Assembly: GCF_009796285.1 (NCBI RefSeq)
Contig: NZ_CP047020.1
Location: 6,944,001 to 7,008,000 of the forward strand
Source: Streptomyces broussonetiae
GTDB taxonomy: Bacteria > Actinomycetota > Actinomycetes > Streptomycetales > Streptomycetaceae
Length of the DNA stretch: 64,000 bases
Direction of reading: 5' to 3'
The first letter of the stretch is position 1; every line of letters begins with the position of its first letter. Below the pieces are notes generated by a model. It was given only the letters and a program-made list of their open reading frames with translations, did not search any database and was not told the DNA's origin. Shown here piece by piece: positions 63,873 through 64,000 of this stretch. A program made the position numbers and the translations under genes.

Positions 63873-63949
63873 GTGCAAATTTGGACGACTTGGTTGTCCA
63901 AAATTGGATGAGCGGCTAGCGTGAGGGCATCGGTAATCCAAATTTGAAT
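63873..63949. promoter_or_regulatory. Three MarR-type palindromic sites
   Basis: Related sites are GTGCAAATTTGGAC (63873-63886), TCCAAAATTGGAT (63897-63909) and ATCCAAATTTGAAT (63936-63949), all built on CCAAA/TTTGG half-sites. Their AT-richness stands out in this genome. They cover the shared promoter region. Confidence 0.7.
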
Positions 63950-63969
63950 CACCAATCGGGAGCACGATC

Positions 63970-64000
63970 ATGACCGTCACCGTGGAAACAGGTACCTGGC
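63970..64000 (+). CDS. Gene start cut by window edge
   Basis: ATG 63970 has GGGAG 7 nt upstream and begins MTVTVETGTW. The few residues resemble the start of YceI-type lipid-binding proteins, but ten residues are too few to decide. It is the divergent partner of the MarR gene. Confidence 0.5.
   Translation, partial: MTVTVETGTW

Overview
The window is high-GC actinobacterial DNA and almost certainly a Streptomyces chromosome. Start codons are often GTG or TTG, and several genes are recognisable Streptomyces types: cutRS, DUF4193, DUF3093, DUF3710 and DUF3159 proteins, paired TrkA proteins, a cspA cold-shock gene, and mutAB-meaB. No tRNA, rRNA or CRISPR array was recognised. All statements about similarity come from reading the sequence and from memory of the families, because no database search was possible.

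Region 1 (1-21.1 kb) is conserved core. It runs: partial FAD-lactone oxidase, MFS exporter, ferrochelatase (hemH), inositol-monophosphatase family enzyme, CutRS two-component system, DUF4193 zinc-ribbon protein, conserved membrane-associated protein, DUF3093, PaaI-type thioesterase, dUTPase (dut), DUF3710, KdpD/KdpE, OB-fold protein, DUF3159 membrane protein, two TrkA potassium-channel regulators, an APC-type permease and a TRAM-domain RNA methyltransferase. From memory, much of this order (dut, DUF3710, OB-fold, DUF3159, two TrkA, APC permease, RNA methyltransferase) also occurs in Mycobacterium (the Rv2689c-Rv2701c neighbourhood). It looks like an ancient potassium and housekeeping block, here with KdpDE inserted but no kdpFABC nearby.

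Region 2 (21.1-43 kb) is patchwork. It holds a membrane fatty-acid desaturase with its ferredoxin reductase and a divergent PucR-type regulator. Next is a scar zone of dead gene pieces (MOSC domain, molybdopterin dehydrogenase, DUF262). A cold-response set follows (cspA, DEAD-box helicase, CBS protein, small conserved protein), then an alpha/beta hydrolase, IS remnants and an orphan GvpU-like gene. The last part is a stress-type island: two near-identical small MerR/BldC-like regulators (32.4 and 38.8 kb), each behind a 365-520 nt conserved, apparently structured leader. Between and after them lie a hemolysin III-type membrane protein, a broken serine recombinase, a PAS-SpoIIE phosphatase, a beta-carbonic anhydrase and an RNase J.

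Region 3 (42-51 kb) contains small regulated units: LysR with a divergent dehydrogenase; TetR with a divergent cupin-hydrolase-exporter operon and two clear palindromic operators; a WD40 fragment; an SDR; and a PAS-LuxR regulator.

Region 4 (51-64 kb) holds a minus-strand operon of futalosine-pathway (menaquinone) enzyme homologues, MqnE-ferredoxin-MqnA-MqnC, ending in a DHA2 exporter and an O-methyltransferase. MqnB and MqnD are absent. The MqnA frame is shifted near its C-terminus and reads through into MqnC. Upstream on the same strand is methylmalonyl-CoA mutase (mutAB) with its chaperone meaB, then a MarR regulator divergent from a gene that is cut by the window edge.

The two items most worth attention are the duplicated structured leader with its MerR gene, and the MqnE/A/C operon coupled to a methyltransferase and an exporter, which looks like a secondary-metabolite use of futalosine chemistry.
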